DNA of 58,715 nucleotides from CAZYTO01 sp964650405 (GCA_964650405.1 CAZYTO010000003.1:1-58715), one strand, 5' to 3'; counted from the stretch's first letter, positions 7,579 to 15,931 are shown. Program-made: numbers and translations. The notes: generated from the sequence alone by a model not told the origin.

Positions 7579-8487
7579 CTATCGCCCCGTCAGCATGCCG
7601 TCGGCGACCACGGGGCGGCCCTGCGACTGCCGGTACTGCTTCAGCTCGTTGCTCCGCTGCTCGTAGCGCGAGAGCACCTTCTTCACGTACGAACGGGTCT
7701 CGCGGAAGGGGGGGATCCCGTTGTAGCGCTTCACATTGCCCTCCCCGCCGTTGTAGGCGGCGATGGCGTTCTTCAGGTTGCCGTCGAAGCGCTTCTGCAG
7801 GTACTTGAGGTACTTGGTCCCGGCCTCGACGTTCTGCTCCGGGTCGTCGAGATTGCGCGCGCCGAGCCACCGGCCGGTCCGCGGCATGAGTTGCATGAGC
7901 CCGCGCGCGCCGACCTGCGAGTGCGCCGTGGCGTGGAAGCGGGATTCGGTCTCGACGACGGCGGCCACCAGGGCCGGATCGACGTCGTACTTCTTCGCCT
8001 TGTCCTGGATGATGTCGCCGAACGGTACGGCGCTCTGGAAGAAGTCGCGCCGGATGGAGTCGTTGATCCGGGCCATCTCCTCATGGAAGACGTCGCGCTT
8101 CGCAGGGACCGCCGCGCCGGGCGCTCCCTGCGGCATCCACAGGGGCGTGAAGAGGTCGTTCTGTTGCGAGACGAGTCTCTGCGGGAGGGCGCGGGAGAGT
8201 TTGAAGAGGGAGCTGGCGGCAAAGCCGTCCGCGAGCGTGGCCACGACCTTGTCGCGGCCTCGATCGTTCTCCTCCACGACCCGGACGCCCTCGAGGTCGC
8301 GCCGCACTACGAAATGCACGTTGTCGAGCACCTCGGCGGCGCCGCCAACGGAAAGGGCCGCACCAAGCACGAGGGTAACCGCGGCCCGGCCTCCGAGGAA
8401 ACGGAAGAGCCGGTTGCGGTGAACGGCGCGCCGGACTCTCGCGTTACGGGCGACGGCAGAGTCAATGAGGGAGCGTTTCTTCTTCAT
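7579..8487 (-). CDS. lytic transglycosylase, SLT domain
   Basis: This periplasmic murein-cleaving enzyme has 302 residues. A basic N terminus and one hydrophobic anchor (residues 30-52) precede about 100 residues of linker. The SLT/goose-lysozyme-like domain starts near residue 155 with VDPALVAAVVETESRF, whose Glu is the catalytic acid, then GARGLMQLMPRTG, NVEAGTKYLKYL, AIAAYNGGEGNV and PFRETRSYVKKV. All family motifs are present and in order. The N-terminal segment suggests membrane attachment rather than release. It sits in an envelope-related cluster with the LysM protein. Confidence 0.93.
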   Translation of the reverse strand: MKKKRSLIDSAVARNARVRRAVHRNRLFRFLGGRAAVTLVLGAALSVGGAAEVLDNVHFVVRRDLEGVRVVEENDRGRDKVVATLADGFAASSLFKLSRALPQRLVSQQNDLFTPLWMPQGAPGAAVPAKRDVFHEEMARINDSIRRDFFQSAVPFGDIIQDKAKKYDVDPALVAAVVETESRFHATAHSQVGARGLMQLMPRTGRWLGARNLDDPEQNVEAGTKYLKYLQKRFDGNLKNAIAAYNGGEGNVKRYNGIPPFRETRSYVKKVLSRYEQRSNELKQYRQSQGRPVVADGMLTGR

Positions 8488-8594
8488 TGAGCGCGACCGA
8501 GAACCACGCTCGAACGAAGGTTATTCGCAGTATGCCGGACGCGGCCGGGGCCTTCCCGGCGACGTCATTTCGAAAGTTATTCGAACGGAGAGAG

Positions 8595-9143
8595 TTACTC
8601 CCCGAAGACTTCCGCTGAAAACTTTTCGATCCGCGTCTCGGGGTGCCGCCACGCTCCCGGCGCGAGCCCGGCCTTGACGCAAGTCTGGTCGAGAAAGGTC
8701 TCCCGGTCCCAGCCATATTCGCTGGCGACCTGAGGCAGGAGCAGGCCGGAACGCGTGCCGCGGCTGATAATCAGGCCGTCGCGTCCGCAGACGACGTCCT
8801 CGACGTCGGTGACCCGCTCGATCGGGCCCATGACGGAAATCTCCAGCTCGAGCTCGGGCAGCTCCTCGGCCATGACGGGATCGAAGCGAGGGTCGCGGAA
8901 GGCGGCGTTGACGGCACTGGTGACGACGGCATGGACAAGCGGCTCGCGGGCCACGATGGAGCCGATGCAGCCGCGCAGGTCGCCGTCGTGCGTGCGCAGG
9001 GTGACGAACGCACCGGCCGGCCGTCGCATCACGTCGCTGGCTTCGTCCTCCTGGCTCACGACCGGACGGCGTCCGGCCAGGACGCTTTCAATCGACTGCC
9101 GGGCGAGGGCGAGGAGTCTCTTCCGCTGGATCTCGTTGAGCAT
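8595..9143 (-). CDS. AMMECR1 domain protein
   Basis: This 182-aa AMMECR1-family protein has a fold seen from archaea to humans whose reaction is not settled; bacterial members often sit beside MEMO or radical-SAM genes. Visible are AGAFVTLRTHDGDLRGCIGSI, with the defining LRGCIG motif, NAAFRDPRFDPV, ELELEISVMGPIERV, and RSGLLLPQVASEYGWDRETFLDQTCVKAGL. It starts at ATG 9143; the first 56 nt overlap the 3' end of the upstream lipid-A-like gene. No MEMO partner is adjacent. Confidence 0.9.
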   Translation of the reverse strand: MLNEIQRKRLLALARQSIESVLAGRRPVVSQEDEASDVMRRPAGAFVTLRTHDGDLRGCIGSIVAREPLVHAVVTSAVNAAFRDPRFDPVMAEELPELELEISVMGPIERVTDVEDVVCGRDGLIISRGTRSGLLLPQVASEYGWDRETFLDQTCVKAGLAPGAWRHPETRIEKFSAEVFGE

Positions 9144-9414
9144 GGCGATAGATGAGCATGAGGTTGCGGGCATAAACGACGAGCCCGGGCGCCTGACCGA
9201 GAATGATCACCGGGTCGCGGCGCAGCAGGCCGTACATCGTCATCAGCACCCCTCCCGCCAGCGACAGCCACCAGAACCCGACTGGGACATGGCTCTGGCG
9301 CCGGCGCTCCGACGCGATCCACTGAACGATGAACCGTGCCGCAAAAATCGCCTGGGCGATGAACCCGAACAGGGCGATGAGGTCCCAGTGCCAGGAGGCA
9401 GGGTTGAGATGCAT
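9088..9414 (-). CDS. lipid-A-disaccharide synthase N-terminal domain protein
   Basis: This 108-aa membrane protein is made of three hydrophobic segments, with IALFGFIAQAIFAARFIVQW, SHVPVGFWWLSLAGGVLM and GQAPGLVVYARNLMLI. This is the LAB_N domain (named from the N terminus of some LpxB proteins), which as a free-standing protein usually pairs with a GT2 dolichyl/undecaprenyl-phosphate sugar transferase, as here. It probably helps present or flip a lipid-linked sugar. The longer upstream frame is translated repeat array, so ATG 9414 is preferred. It overlaps the AMMECR1 gene by 56 nt. Confidence 0.85.
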   Translation of the reverse strand: MHLNPASWHWDLIALFGFIAQAIFAARFIVQWIASERRRQSHVPVGFWWLSLAGGVLMTMYGLLRRDPVIILGQAPGLVVYARNLMLIYRHAQRDPAEETPRPRPAVD

Positions 9415-9440
9415 GACCGTAGGAAGTATGCAGGAGGAGG

Positions 9441-9550
9441 AGGGAAAGGGCGAAGGATGAAGGGCGAAGGATGAAGGGCGAAGGGCGAAGGGCGAGGGAT
9501 GAAGGAGAGTCGACGTTCCTTCGCCCTTCATCCTTCGCCCTTCGCCCTTA
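9441..9550. repeat. 7-nt word array, family GAAGGGC, palindrome
   Basis: About nine direct GAAGGGC/GAAGGAT words (9441-9507) are followed by complementary GCCCTTC words (9517-9549) after a loop near GTCGAC. It lies between the LAB_N start and the GT2 stop. The family recurs at 14202 and at 53777-54069. Confidence 0.9.
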
Positions 9551-9561
9551 AGAGTGCTCGC

Positions 9562-10305
9562 TTACTCGCGGCTGTCGGAGCCCTCTTCATGTACGTCGTA
9601 GCTAAGGAGCCGTTTCCCCATCCAGCGGACGGCGAGGCAGTCGGCCAGGCCGCGGAAGGCGCGATTCATGGCGCCGTACTTCGAGACGCCGAACTGCCGG
9701 GCGCGATGGTTGACCGGCATCTCCACGACCTTGTAGCCCTGCATGCGCACGAGGGTAGGGAGGAAGCGGTGCATGCCCGTGAAGAGCTTCACCTTCTCCA
9801 CTGCCTCACGCTTCACGAGCTTGAGCGAACAGCCGGTGTCGGTGACCTGGTCGTGGGTGAGCCAGTTGCGGACGCCGTTGCCGATCTTCGACTGCATGCG
9901 GCGCGACCAGGTGTCGTGGCGATTGACGCGGACGCCGATGACCATGTCCACGCCGCCATCTTCGAGCTTGCGCAGCATGCCCGGGATGTCGGCCGGGTCG
10001 TTCTGCAGGTCGGCGTCGAGGGAGACGACGTACGTCCCGCGCGCGGCGCGCCAGCCGGCGTCGAGCGCGGCCGTCTGCCCGCTGTTTCTGGCGAACGTGA
10101 GCACGCGCAGTTGCGGATACCTGGCCCGCAGTTGGTGCAGCGCCGCCAGGCTCCCGTCGCGCGAGCCGTCGTTGACGGCGATCACTTCATACGGCCGCCC
10201 CATCGGATCGAGCGCGCGCGCGATCTCCTCCATCAGGATGGGGAGGTTCTCCTCCTCGTTGTAGACCGGGAAGACGACGGAGAGATCGGGAGGGGCGGCG
10301 GGCAT
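9562..10305 (-). CDS. GT2 family glycosyltransferase (polyprenyl-phosphate sugar transferase type)
   Basis: This cytoplasmic-face GT-A glycosyltransferase has 247 residues. Motifs are LSVVFPVYNEEENLP, VNDGSRDGS, FARNSGQTAALDAG, the DxD motif in SLDADLQNDPADI, and TGCSLKLVKREAV. This matches DPM1/ArnC-like enzymes that move a sugar from a nucleotide donor onto a polyprenyl phosphate. It has no C-terminal membrane helices, unlike ArnC; the neighbouring LAB_N protein may provide the membrane part. The ATG at 10305 (MPAAPPDLS) is used; the longer frame is repeat sequence. Confidence 0.9.
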   Translation of the reverse strand: MPAAPPDLSVVFPVYNEEENLPILMEEIARALDPMGRPYEVIAVNDGSRDGSLAALHQLRARYPQLRVLTFARNSGQTAALDAGWRAARGTYVVSLDADLQNDPADIPGMLRKLEDGGVDMVIGVRVNRHDTWSRRMQSKIGNGVRNWLTHDQVTDTGCSLKLVKREAVEKVKLFTGMHRFLPTLVRMQGYKVVEMPVNHRARQFGVSKYGAMNRAFRGLADCLAVRWMGKRLLSYDVHEEGSDSRE

Positions 10306-10342
10306 TGCCGGGTAGTCTAAGTCACGCGGCAGACAGTCGAGA

Positions 10343-10428
10343 ACTGAAGGCTGAAAGGCTGGTAGGCGTGGCACGCTCATGGGGCCCGGCCTTCAGCCCG
10401 CGAGCCTTTCCGCTTTCCAGCCTTTCTC
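10343..10428. repeat. 8-nt word array, family GGCTGAAA, between divergent genes
   Basis: GGCTGAAA-type words (10346-10366) face complementary CCTTTCCGCTTTCCAGCC words (10404-10424). It sits between the start codons of the GT2 gene (minus) and tatD (plus), so it cannot be a simple terminator for either. Confidence 0.75.
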
Positions 10429-10453
10429 CCCGCTGTCGTAAACTGCGCCGCCC

Positions 10454-11233
10454 ATGTCCATGCGTTTCACCGACTCCCACTGCCACCTCACCATGGCCGA
10501 TGCCGCGGCGACGCTGGCCCGGGCCCGGGCGGGAGGGGTGGCCGGTTTCGTCGTTCCGGGGACGAAACTCTCCGATGCACCGCAGGCGGTGGCCATCGCG
10601 GCGGCCAATGACGACGTGTGGGCGGCGGTGGGATTTCATCCGCACGAGGCGAAGGACTGCGACGACCGCGCCTTCGCCGAGATCGAGCGGCTGGCGCACG
10701 ACGCGCGGGTGGTAGCGGTCGGGGAGTGCGGGCTCGATTATCACTACATGCACTCGCCGCGGGAGACGCAGATCGCCGTCTTTGAACGGCACCTGGACCT
10801 GGCCAAACGCCTGGACAAGCCCATCATCGTCCACAACCGCGACTCGACCGGCGACATGGTGGCCGTGCTCACCCGCAGCGGCGCGCGCGGCATCCTCCAC
10901 TCGTACACGGAAGACGCCGGCGTGGCCCGCACCTTCATCGGCCTCGGCTACTACATCTCGTTCTCCGGCATCGTCACCTTCCGCAGCGCCGATGCCCTAA
11001 GAGAGTGTGCGCGCCAACTGCCGCACGACCGCGTCCTCATCGAGACCGACACCCCGTACCTCGCCCCCGTCCCCTACCGCGGCAAGGACAATGAGCCGGC
11101 CTTCGTCGTGAAAGTCGCGGAGCTGCTGGCCGGACTCTGGGGCCGGCCGCTGGAGGAAGTAGCCGCGCAGACCACGGCCAACTTCGAGCACGCGTTCGGC
11201 GTGACGCTGAAAACGCCGTCATCCCGAGCGTAG
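10454..11233 (+). CDS. tatD: TatD family metal-dependent deoxyribonuclease
   Basis: This 259-aa TIM-barrel metallohydrolase of the TatD family has 3'-5' exonuclease/DNase activity in characterised members. Metal-binding strings are FTDSHCHL near the start, VGECGLDYHYMHSP, IVHNRDST and IETDTPYLAPVPYRGKDNEP. Length is typical. ATG 10454 is followed by the usual N terminus. The stop codon (TAG, 11231-11233) lies inside the intergenic repeat word CCCGAGCGTAGCGAGGG, so the last residues PSSRA are repeat-encoded. Confidence 0.93.
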   Translation: MSMRFTDSHCHLTMADAAATLARARAGGVAGFVVPGTKLSDAPQAVAIAAANDDVWAAVGFHPHEAKDCDDRAFAEIERLAHDARVVAVGECGLDYHYMHSPRETQIAVFERHLDLAKRLDKPIIVHNRDSTGDMVAVLTRSGARGILHSYTEDAGVARTFIGLGYYISFSGIVTFRSADALRECARQLPHDRVLIETDTPYLAPVPYRGKDNEPAFVVKVAELLAGLWGRPLEEVAAQTTANFEHAFGVTLKTPSSRA

Positions 11234-11591
11234 CGAGGGACCTGGGCGTGCGGGCGGTTCCGCACAATGCCGAAGACGCGTCAAAGCATCACGCGGAGAC
11301 GCGGAGAAGCGGAGGTCGCGGAGTCATCAGCTCTCCTCCGCGTCTCCGCGTAAACCATCAAGCCGACAATGCCCGCTTCGTTCGGAACCGCCCCACCCAC
11401 CCAGGTCCCTCGCTCGGCGCTTCCAAGAAAGTGCCAGTGTCATGCGTGTTTACAAGCCAACAAACCAATCACGAGGAGGATGCGGAGAAAAGCAAAACCT
11501 CCGCGATCTCCGCGTCTCCGCGTGACCCGTCCCTCGTCGTTTCTTCTCTCAGGCGCACCGTACCCGCGCCGTGTTGGGCTCGGGATGACGG
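11218..11591. repeat. nested palindromic repeat block between convergent genes
   Basis: This gap of about 370 bp holds no gene. Outer arms are GTCATCCCGAGCG (11218-11230) and GCTCGGGATGAC (11578-11589). A second pair is GAGGGACCTGGG plus GGCGGTTCCG (11235-11262) with its complement at 11381-11416. Inside is an 8-nt word hairpin, ACGCGGAG words (11291-11315) with CTCCGCGT words (11332-11352). Another such hairpin lies at 11471-11523. The CCCGAGCGNAGCGAGGGA word is a common extragenic repeat in environmental bacterial genomes. Confidence 0.85.
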
Positions 11592-11605
11592 GTGGGCGCG
11601 GCGGG

Positions 11606-12910
11606 TCAGTGCGCCACACCCCTCCGCTTCGACGGCGGCGGCGCGTACACGTAGCCGCGGACGGCGGTCACGGTCGTGCTACCAGCCGTCACGGCCACGT
11701 CGACGGCACCCGCGGCATGCGCGGGAACAGTGGCCTTCAGGGTCACGGCGTCGATGACCTGGACGTTCGTCGCGGCGACGCCGCCCACGGTCACGCTGGG
11801 GGTGGAACCGAACCCGGAGCCGATGATCTCGATGACGTTGCCGCCCGCGGGCGGGCCGGCAGAGGGCTCGATTCCCGCGATGGCCAGGACCGGCGCGGTG
11901 TAGGTGAAGCTGTTGAACGTGGCGTTCTGCGAATCGGGATTCGTCACGACTACGGCCGCATTGCCCGCGGCATGCGCGGGAGCGGTGGCGGTGAGGCTGG
12001 TGCTCGCGCCGAAGGTGACGCCCGTGGCCGGCGTGCCGCCGAAGGTGACCGTGGCTCCGCTTACGAAGTTCGTGCCGTGAATCGTGACGACAGTCCCCCC
12101 TGCCGTGGAGCCGCCGGCCGGATCGAGACTGGTGATCGCCGGCGTCGGGTTCTGGTAGGTGAAACCGTTGGCCAGAACGCCGCTCTGGGCATCGGGATTC
12201 GTCACGGCCACGGCCACCTGGCCGGCGCCATGCGCCGGCGTTTTGCAGGAGATGGCCGTACCGGAGGTGACCTGGACGTTCGTGGCCGCCGTGCCGCCGA
12301 ACGAGACGGTGGCGTTGTTGGCGAAGCCCGAACCGTTCACGGTCACGCTCGTACCCCCTGCCACCGGTCCAGTGGAGGGGTTGACGCTGCTCACCGACGG
12401 CGGCGGCTGCGTCACGGGAGTCACGGTCATCGTGCCGACCATGTTGGAGTGCGCGTTGCTGCACGACGGCACGCTGCAGACGTAGGAAAAGGTCCCCGCC
12501 GTCGTGGCCACGAACGAGATCGAGATCGAGTTCCCCCGGTTACAGTTCCGGGCGCTCTCGATGTACGTATCCATGAGGATGCCATGGCTGGTGGAGAAGT
12601 CGTTCGACGGCACGGTGAAGGTGATATTGACCGTGTCGCCCTGGTTCACGGTGAAGGGTGACGGCGAGACGGTGAACTGCGCCGAATTCGTGCTCACCGC
12701 GTGGGCGGTGATGGTGAACGACACCGACGCCGTCGGCTCGACCGTCGCCGGCGGCTGGGGAATGACATCTCCGTGTTTCGACAACGAAACCGCCAGTGCC
12801 CGGTAGTCGTCTTCGGTCATCGGGTGATGCCCGGCGTGCTGGGCGTAGAGGGCGGACGGGAGGAAGAGAAAGGCGAGAAGCGCGAGAACCGAGACTACCC
12901 GTTTGAGCAT
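11606..12910 (-). CDS. secreted cupredoxin-like protein with three IPT/TIG domains
   Basis: This 434-aa secreted protein has a signal peptide (MLKRVVSVLALLAFLFLPSALYA) and a His-rich start (QHAGHH). A cupredoxin-like domain follows at about residues 62-165, and then three IPT/TIG immunoglobulin-like domains (near 170-255, 256-340 and 342-425), each opening with P-x-(A/G)G-(T/N)-x-V. In the cupredoxin domain a His in STSHGILMD and the string CSVPSCSNAHSNM look like copper ligands of a CuA-like centre. The two Cys are separated by four residues rather than the usual three. No electron-transfer partner is adjacent. A copper or electron-carrier role is inference. Confidence 0.75.
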   Translation of the reverse strand: MLKRVVSVLALLAFLFLPSALYAQHAGHHPMTEDDYRALAVSLSKHGDVIPQPPATVEPTASVSFTITAHAVSTNSAQFTVSPSPFTVNQGDTVNITFTVPSNDFSTSHGILMDTYIESARNCNRGNSISISFVATTAGTFSYVCSVPSCSNAHSNMVGTMTVTPVTQPPPSVSSVNPSTGPVAGGTSVTVNGSGFANNATVSFGGTAATNVQVTSGTAISCKTPAHGAGQVAVAVTNPDAQSGVLANGFTYQNPTPAITSLDPAGGSTAGGTVVTIHGTNFVSGATVTFGGTPATGVTFGASTSLTATAPAHAAGNAAVVVTNPDSQNATFNSFTYTAPVLAIAGIEPSAGPPAGGNVIEIIGSGFGSTPSVTVGGVAATNVQVIDAVTLKATVPAHAAGAVDVAVTAGSTTVTAVRGYVYAPPPSKRRGVAH

Positions 12911-12941
12911 GGTGAACAGACGTCCCCGAGTTTTCTGTCGT

Positions 12942-14192
12942 TTACAAGCGGATGATGATGTTGCGGCGGTACAACAGCCAGAGGATTGCCAGCCACAGCG
13001 TCACGAAACTGAGAGCCCACAAAAGCGAAGCGAAGCGGTCCGAAAGATATCCAAGCTGGAACCAGGAAAATGTGAGCTGGTGCACAGAAATCAGCTTGCC
13101 GCCCACATTTACCTTCCACAGCGAATCGATGATGCGGGCCATCAGCCCCGAGCCGACGAATGCCACCAGCGGATTGACGCCGTAGATGACGAACGGCTTC
13201 GTCCAGCCGCGGTATCCCTCCACGTCGATGAGCCAGAGGCATGTGGCCAGGCAGACGCAGGCGAACCCGGCCGTAAAGACGACGTAGCTGCTCGTCCAGA
13301 GATTCTTGTTGATGGGAAAGACCCAGCTCCAGAACGAGCCGAGGACCATGCCCAGGCAGCCCACGCCGTAGAGGCCGGCAATGCGCTCGATGAGCGACCG
13401 CTTCTTGTCGCCGATCCAGCGCCCCGCGAAGACGCCGAGCATGGCCGTCGCCACGGCCGGGACCGTCGACAGCGGCCCCTCCGGGTCGTAGGTCTTGCTC
13501 GACGCCCAGATGTGGTTCGTGCCGAGGATGAGCCGGTCGGACCAGGCCGCGAGCGTGGCGCCCGGCTGGTTGAGCACATAGAAACCGATGGTCCCCGTGC
13601 CCGGCACAGGCACCAGCGTCATCACCACCCAGTAGCCGATGAGGATGGCCACGACGACGGCGATCTGCGTGCGCCGCGAGGTGCGCAGGGTCAGCAGTGC
13701 CGCGCAGACGTAGGCGATGCCGATGCGCTGCAGCACGCCGAGGTAGCGGAGGTGCTGGATGCGGTAGACGACGCGGTCGAGGAATGTCGGTGCCGCGATG
13801 TCGCCCACCTTTGCGCCCCACCAGAAGAAGGGGAACCAGGCCAGCAGCAGACCGGCCAGGAAGATGAGCAGCCCGCGCCGGAGGATCTTGCGCACCAGCG
13901 CGCCCGTGTCCGCCCCCTGCGCCGCGCGCGTACCGAGGGAGAGGTGCGTAGTGATGCCGACGATGAAGAGGAAGAAGGGAAAGATGAGGTCCGTGGGCGT
14001 CCAGCCGTTCCACTCCGCGTGCTCGAGCGGCGGGTAGATCGCGCTCCAGCTCCCCGGATTGTTGACCAGCAGCATCCCGGCGATGGTCATGCCGCGGAAG
14101 ACGTCGAGCGCCAGGAGCCGCTCCTTCACGGGAGCCAGCGGCGGCTCAACGGCAGGTTCGGTGAGCGGAGGAGCGTCGAGAACGGCGGTCAC
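12942..14192 (-). CDS. NagX/HGSNAT-like acyltransferase family membrane protein
   Basis: This 416-aa polytopic membrane protein contains RLLALDVFRGMTIAGMLLVNNPGSW, EWNGWTPTDLIFPFFLFIVGI and many hydrophobic helices, with a GVLQRIGIAYV motif. These are the family marks of heparan-alpha-glucosaminide N-acetyltransferase-like proteins (NagX, DUF5009), which acetylate or transport amino sugars across a membrane in characterised cases. The conserved His of the first lumenal/periplasmic loop may correspond to LEHAEWNGW. No amino-sugar catabolic genes are adjacent, so the substrate is unknown. Confidence 0.85.
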   Translation of the reverse strand: MTAVLDAPPLTEPAVEPPLAPVKERLLALDVFRGMTIAGMLLVNNPGSWSAIYPPLEHAEWNGWTPTDLIFPFFLFIVGITTHLSLGTRAAQGADTGALVRKILRRGLLIFLAGLLLAWFPFFWWGAKVGDIAAPTFLDRVVYRIQHLRYLGVLQRIGIAYVCAALLTLRTSRRTQIAVVVAILIGYWVVMTLVPVPGTGTIGFYVLNQPGATLAAWSDRLILGTNHIWASSKTYDPEGPLSTVPAVATAMLGVFAGRWIGDKKRSLIERIAGLYGVGCLGMVLGSFWSWVFPINKNLWTSSYVVFTAGFACVCLATCLWLIDVEGYRGWTKPFVIYGVNPLVAFVGSGLMARIIDSLWKVNVGGKLISVHQLTFSWFQLGYLSDRFASLLWALSFVTLWLAILWLLYRRNIIIRL

Positions 14193-14201
14193 GCCGCAAG
14201 T

Positions 14202-14322
14202 ATGAAGGATGACGGGATGAAGGATGAAGGGATGTGCCGGTTCGGACGGCCATCATGGGCAGGAAGCGTGGAAGATGATCACGCGCCGGTTCCTCCTTCG
14301 CCCTTCCTCCTTCGCCCTTTTT
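14202..14322. repeat. 7-nt word array, family GAAGGAT, inverted
   Basis: GAAGGATGA-type words (14203-14231) face complementary CCTTCGCCCTTCCTCC words (14294-14319) across about 60 bp. The array ends 6 nt from the next stop codon. Confidence 0.75.
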
Positions 14323-14328
14323 CTCGAG

Positions 14329-15138
14329 CTACCCCACCAGCTTCCGATACTCTTTCAGGTGCTGCACGGCGCTGGCCGTCTCGCCGCGCTTCTCGTACAG
14401 GCCGGCCAGGTTATAGTGAGCGTCCGCATTGTCGGGGTCGAGGGCCAGGGCACGGGCGTAGGCCTCGATGGCTTCGCGCACGCGGCCGAGGTCTTCCAGG
14501 GCCACGCCGAGATTGAAGGCGGCCGTGTCATGGGCCGGATCGGCGGCGAGGGCGGCGCGGTAGTGCTTCTCCGCCGCGGCGGGCGCGCCTTCCTCGTGCA
14601 GGAGGCGCCCGAGGTTCACGTGGGCGTCGGCATGCCGCGGGTCGAGAACGAGGGCCCGCTCGTAGGCGGCCTTCCCCTCCTCCGGCGACGACAGTTCCAG
14701 GTCGCACCCCAGTTCGTACCACCCCTCGGCATCGAGGTCGTCGCTCTTCCTGCCATGGAGGATAGGGATGGTCTGCTCGGCGATGATCTCGGCGACCGGG
14801 AAGTCGAACAGCTCCTGCCCCGACTCCGGGTTCCATACCGTCGTGCCGTCGCGCACGACGATGCGGTCGCCGTCCGTGGCGATGCGGATGCCGGCCAGCG
14901 AGCGCCCCGGCGGCAACTGCTCGCGCAGCTTCTCCAGCACGCGCTGCACCTTCCGCTGCGGGACGTCGGCGGCGATCAATTCGCTGGCCGTGCGGAGCAC
15001 GACGAGGTCGCGGAAGCCGAATTGCAGCTCGCCGCGCGGCCCACGCTCCGGAGAGAGGAATCCCTTCGCGGTGTACGACCGAATCTGCCCGGGTGTGATC
15101 CCGAGCATCGCCGCGACGTCGCGGACCGTGAAGGCCAT
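14329..15138 (-). CDS. MerR-type HTH protein with TPR repeats
   Basis: This 269-aa protein opens with a MerR-like helix-turn-helix (FTVRDVAAMLGITPGQIRSY, residues 3-22, with winged residues RGELQFGFRDLVVLRTASEL). A middle segment of about 70 residues follows (IRIATDGDRIVVRDGTTVW). The C-terminal half is three to four TPR units (residues about 135-265: AAYERALVLDPRHADAHVNLG, HYRAALAADPAHDTAAFNLG, AYARALALDPDNADAHYNLA). TPRs on a MerR DNA-binding domain replace the normal effector domain, suggesting that a protein partner controls DNA binding. It is followed 10 nt upstream by an SDR gene in the same direction. Confidence 0.8.
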   Translation of the reverse strand: MAFTVRDVAAMLGITPGQIRSYTAKGFLSPERGPRGELQFGFRDLVVLRTASELIAADVPQRKVQRVLEKLREQLPPGRSLAGIRIATDGDRIVVRDGTTVWNPESGQELFDFPVAEIIAEQTIPILHGRKSDDLDAEGWYELGCDLELSSPEEGKAAYERALVLDPRHADAHVNLGRLLHEEGAPAAAEKHYRAALAADPAHDTAAFNLGVALEDLGRVREAIEAYARALALDPDNADAHYNLAGLYEKRGETASAVQHLKEYRKLVG

Positions 15139-15148
15139 CGCCGGAAGT

Positions 15149-15931
15149 CTACCCCCGGCTCTCCTGCAGCTTGCGGACGATGAAGGTCACGACGCGGCGG
15201 GGGGAGACGCGGACGGACTGGGCGAGGAGCTTGTTCTTCAGGCCGGCCACAACGACGCGGCGGCCGCGGAGCATGGCCCGGTAGCCGGTGCGGGCCACGC
15301 TCGCGGAGGAGGCGGGGCTGGCCAGGCGGAAGAGGCGGGTGGCGCCGGCGCCCGCGGCGGCGGCGAAGCCGGTCTCGGTCGGGCCGGGGCAGAGCGCCGT
15401 CACGGTCACGCCCGTGTCGCGCAGCTCGTCGGCGATGGCCTCGGAGAACGACAGGACGTACGCCTTCGTGGCGTAGTAGACGGCCATGAGCGGTCCGGGC
15501 TGGAAGGCGGCGGTGGAGGCGACGTTGAGGATGCGGCCCCGCTTGCGCGCGACCATGCCGGGGAGGAGGAGCTTGGTGAGCTGAGTGAGGGCGACGCAGT
15601 TGACCTGGATCATCTCCAGCTCGGCACGGCCGCCGGTGGCCACGAAGGCGCCGGCCACGCCGAAACCAGCGTTGTTCACCAGGGCGTCGACGGTCAGGCC
15701 TCGGTCCTCCAGGACGCTGGCGATCTCGCCGGCCGCATCGGGCCGGGCCAGGTCGACGGCGATCACCTCGGCGGAGATGCCGTGGTCTTTGGCCAGGGAA
15801 TCGGCGAGCTGGCGCAGCTTCCCCTCGCTGCGCGCGACCAGCACGAGGTCCCAGCCGTCACGCGCGAAGAGGCGCGCCAGCTCGAGACCGATGCCGCCCG
15901 AGGCGCCGGTGATGAGGGCTGTCTGTTTCAT
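15149..15931 (-). CDS. short-chain dehydrogenase/reductase
   Basis: This 260-aa classical SDR has the cofactor motif TGASGGIG near residue 8, NNAGFG, and YYATKAY with the catalytic Tyr and Lys near residue 155. The preceding Ser is in NVASTAAF. An Arg after the first strand (ARSEGKLRQLAD) favours NADPH. The C-terminal part (LKNKLLAQSVRVSPRRVVTFIVRKL) resembles DltE/YqjQ-type SDRs acting on lipids. Its start codon is only 27 nt from that of the divergent S9 peptidase gene. Confidence 0.88.
   Translation of the reverse strand: MKQTALITGASGGIGLELARLFARDGWDLVLVARSEGKLRQLADSLAKDHGISAEVIAVDLARPDAAGEIASVLEDRGLTVDALVNNAGFGVAGAFVATGGRAELEMIQVNCVALTQLTKLLLPGMVARKRGRILNVASTAAFQPGPLMAVYYATKAYVLSFSEAIADELRDTGVTVTALCPGPTETGFAAAAGAGATRLFRLASPASSASVARTGYRAMLRGRRVVVAGLKNKLLAQSVRVSPRRVVTFIVRKLQESRG

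Noticed and set aside
9414..9531. N-terminal extension of the LAB_N protein
   Set aside because: It would translate the GAAGGGC array into Pro/Ser-rich repeats; the conserved protein starts at 9414.
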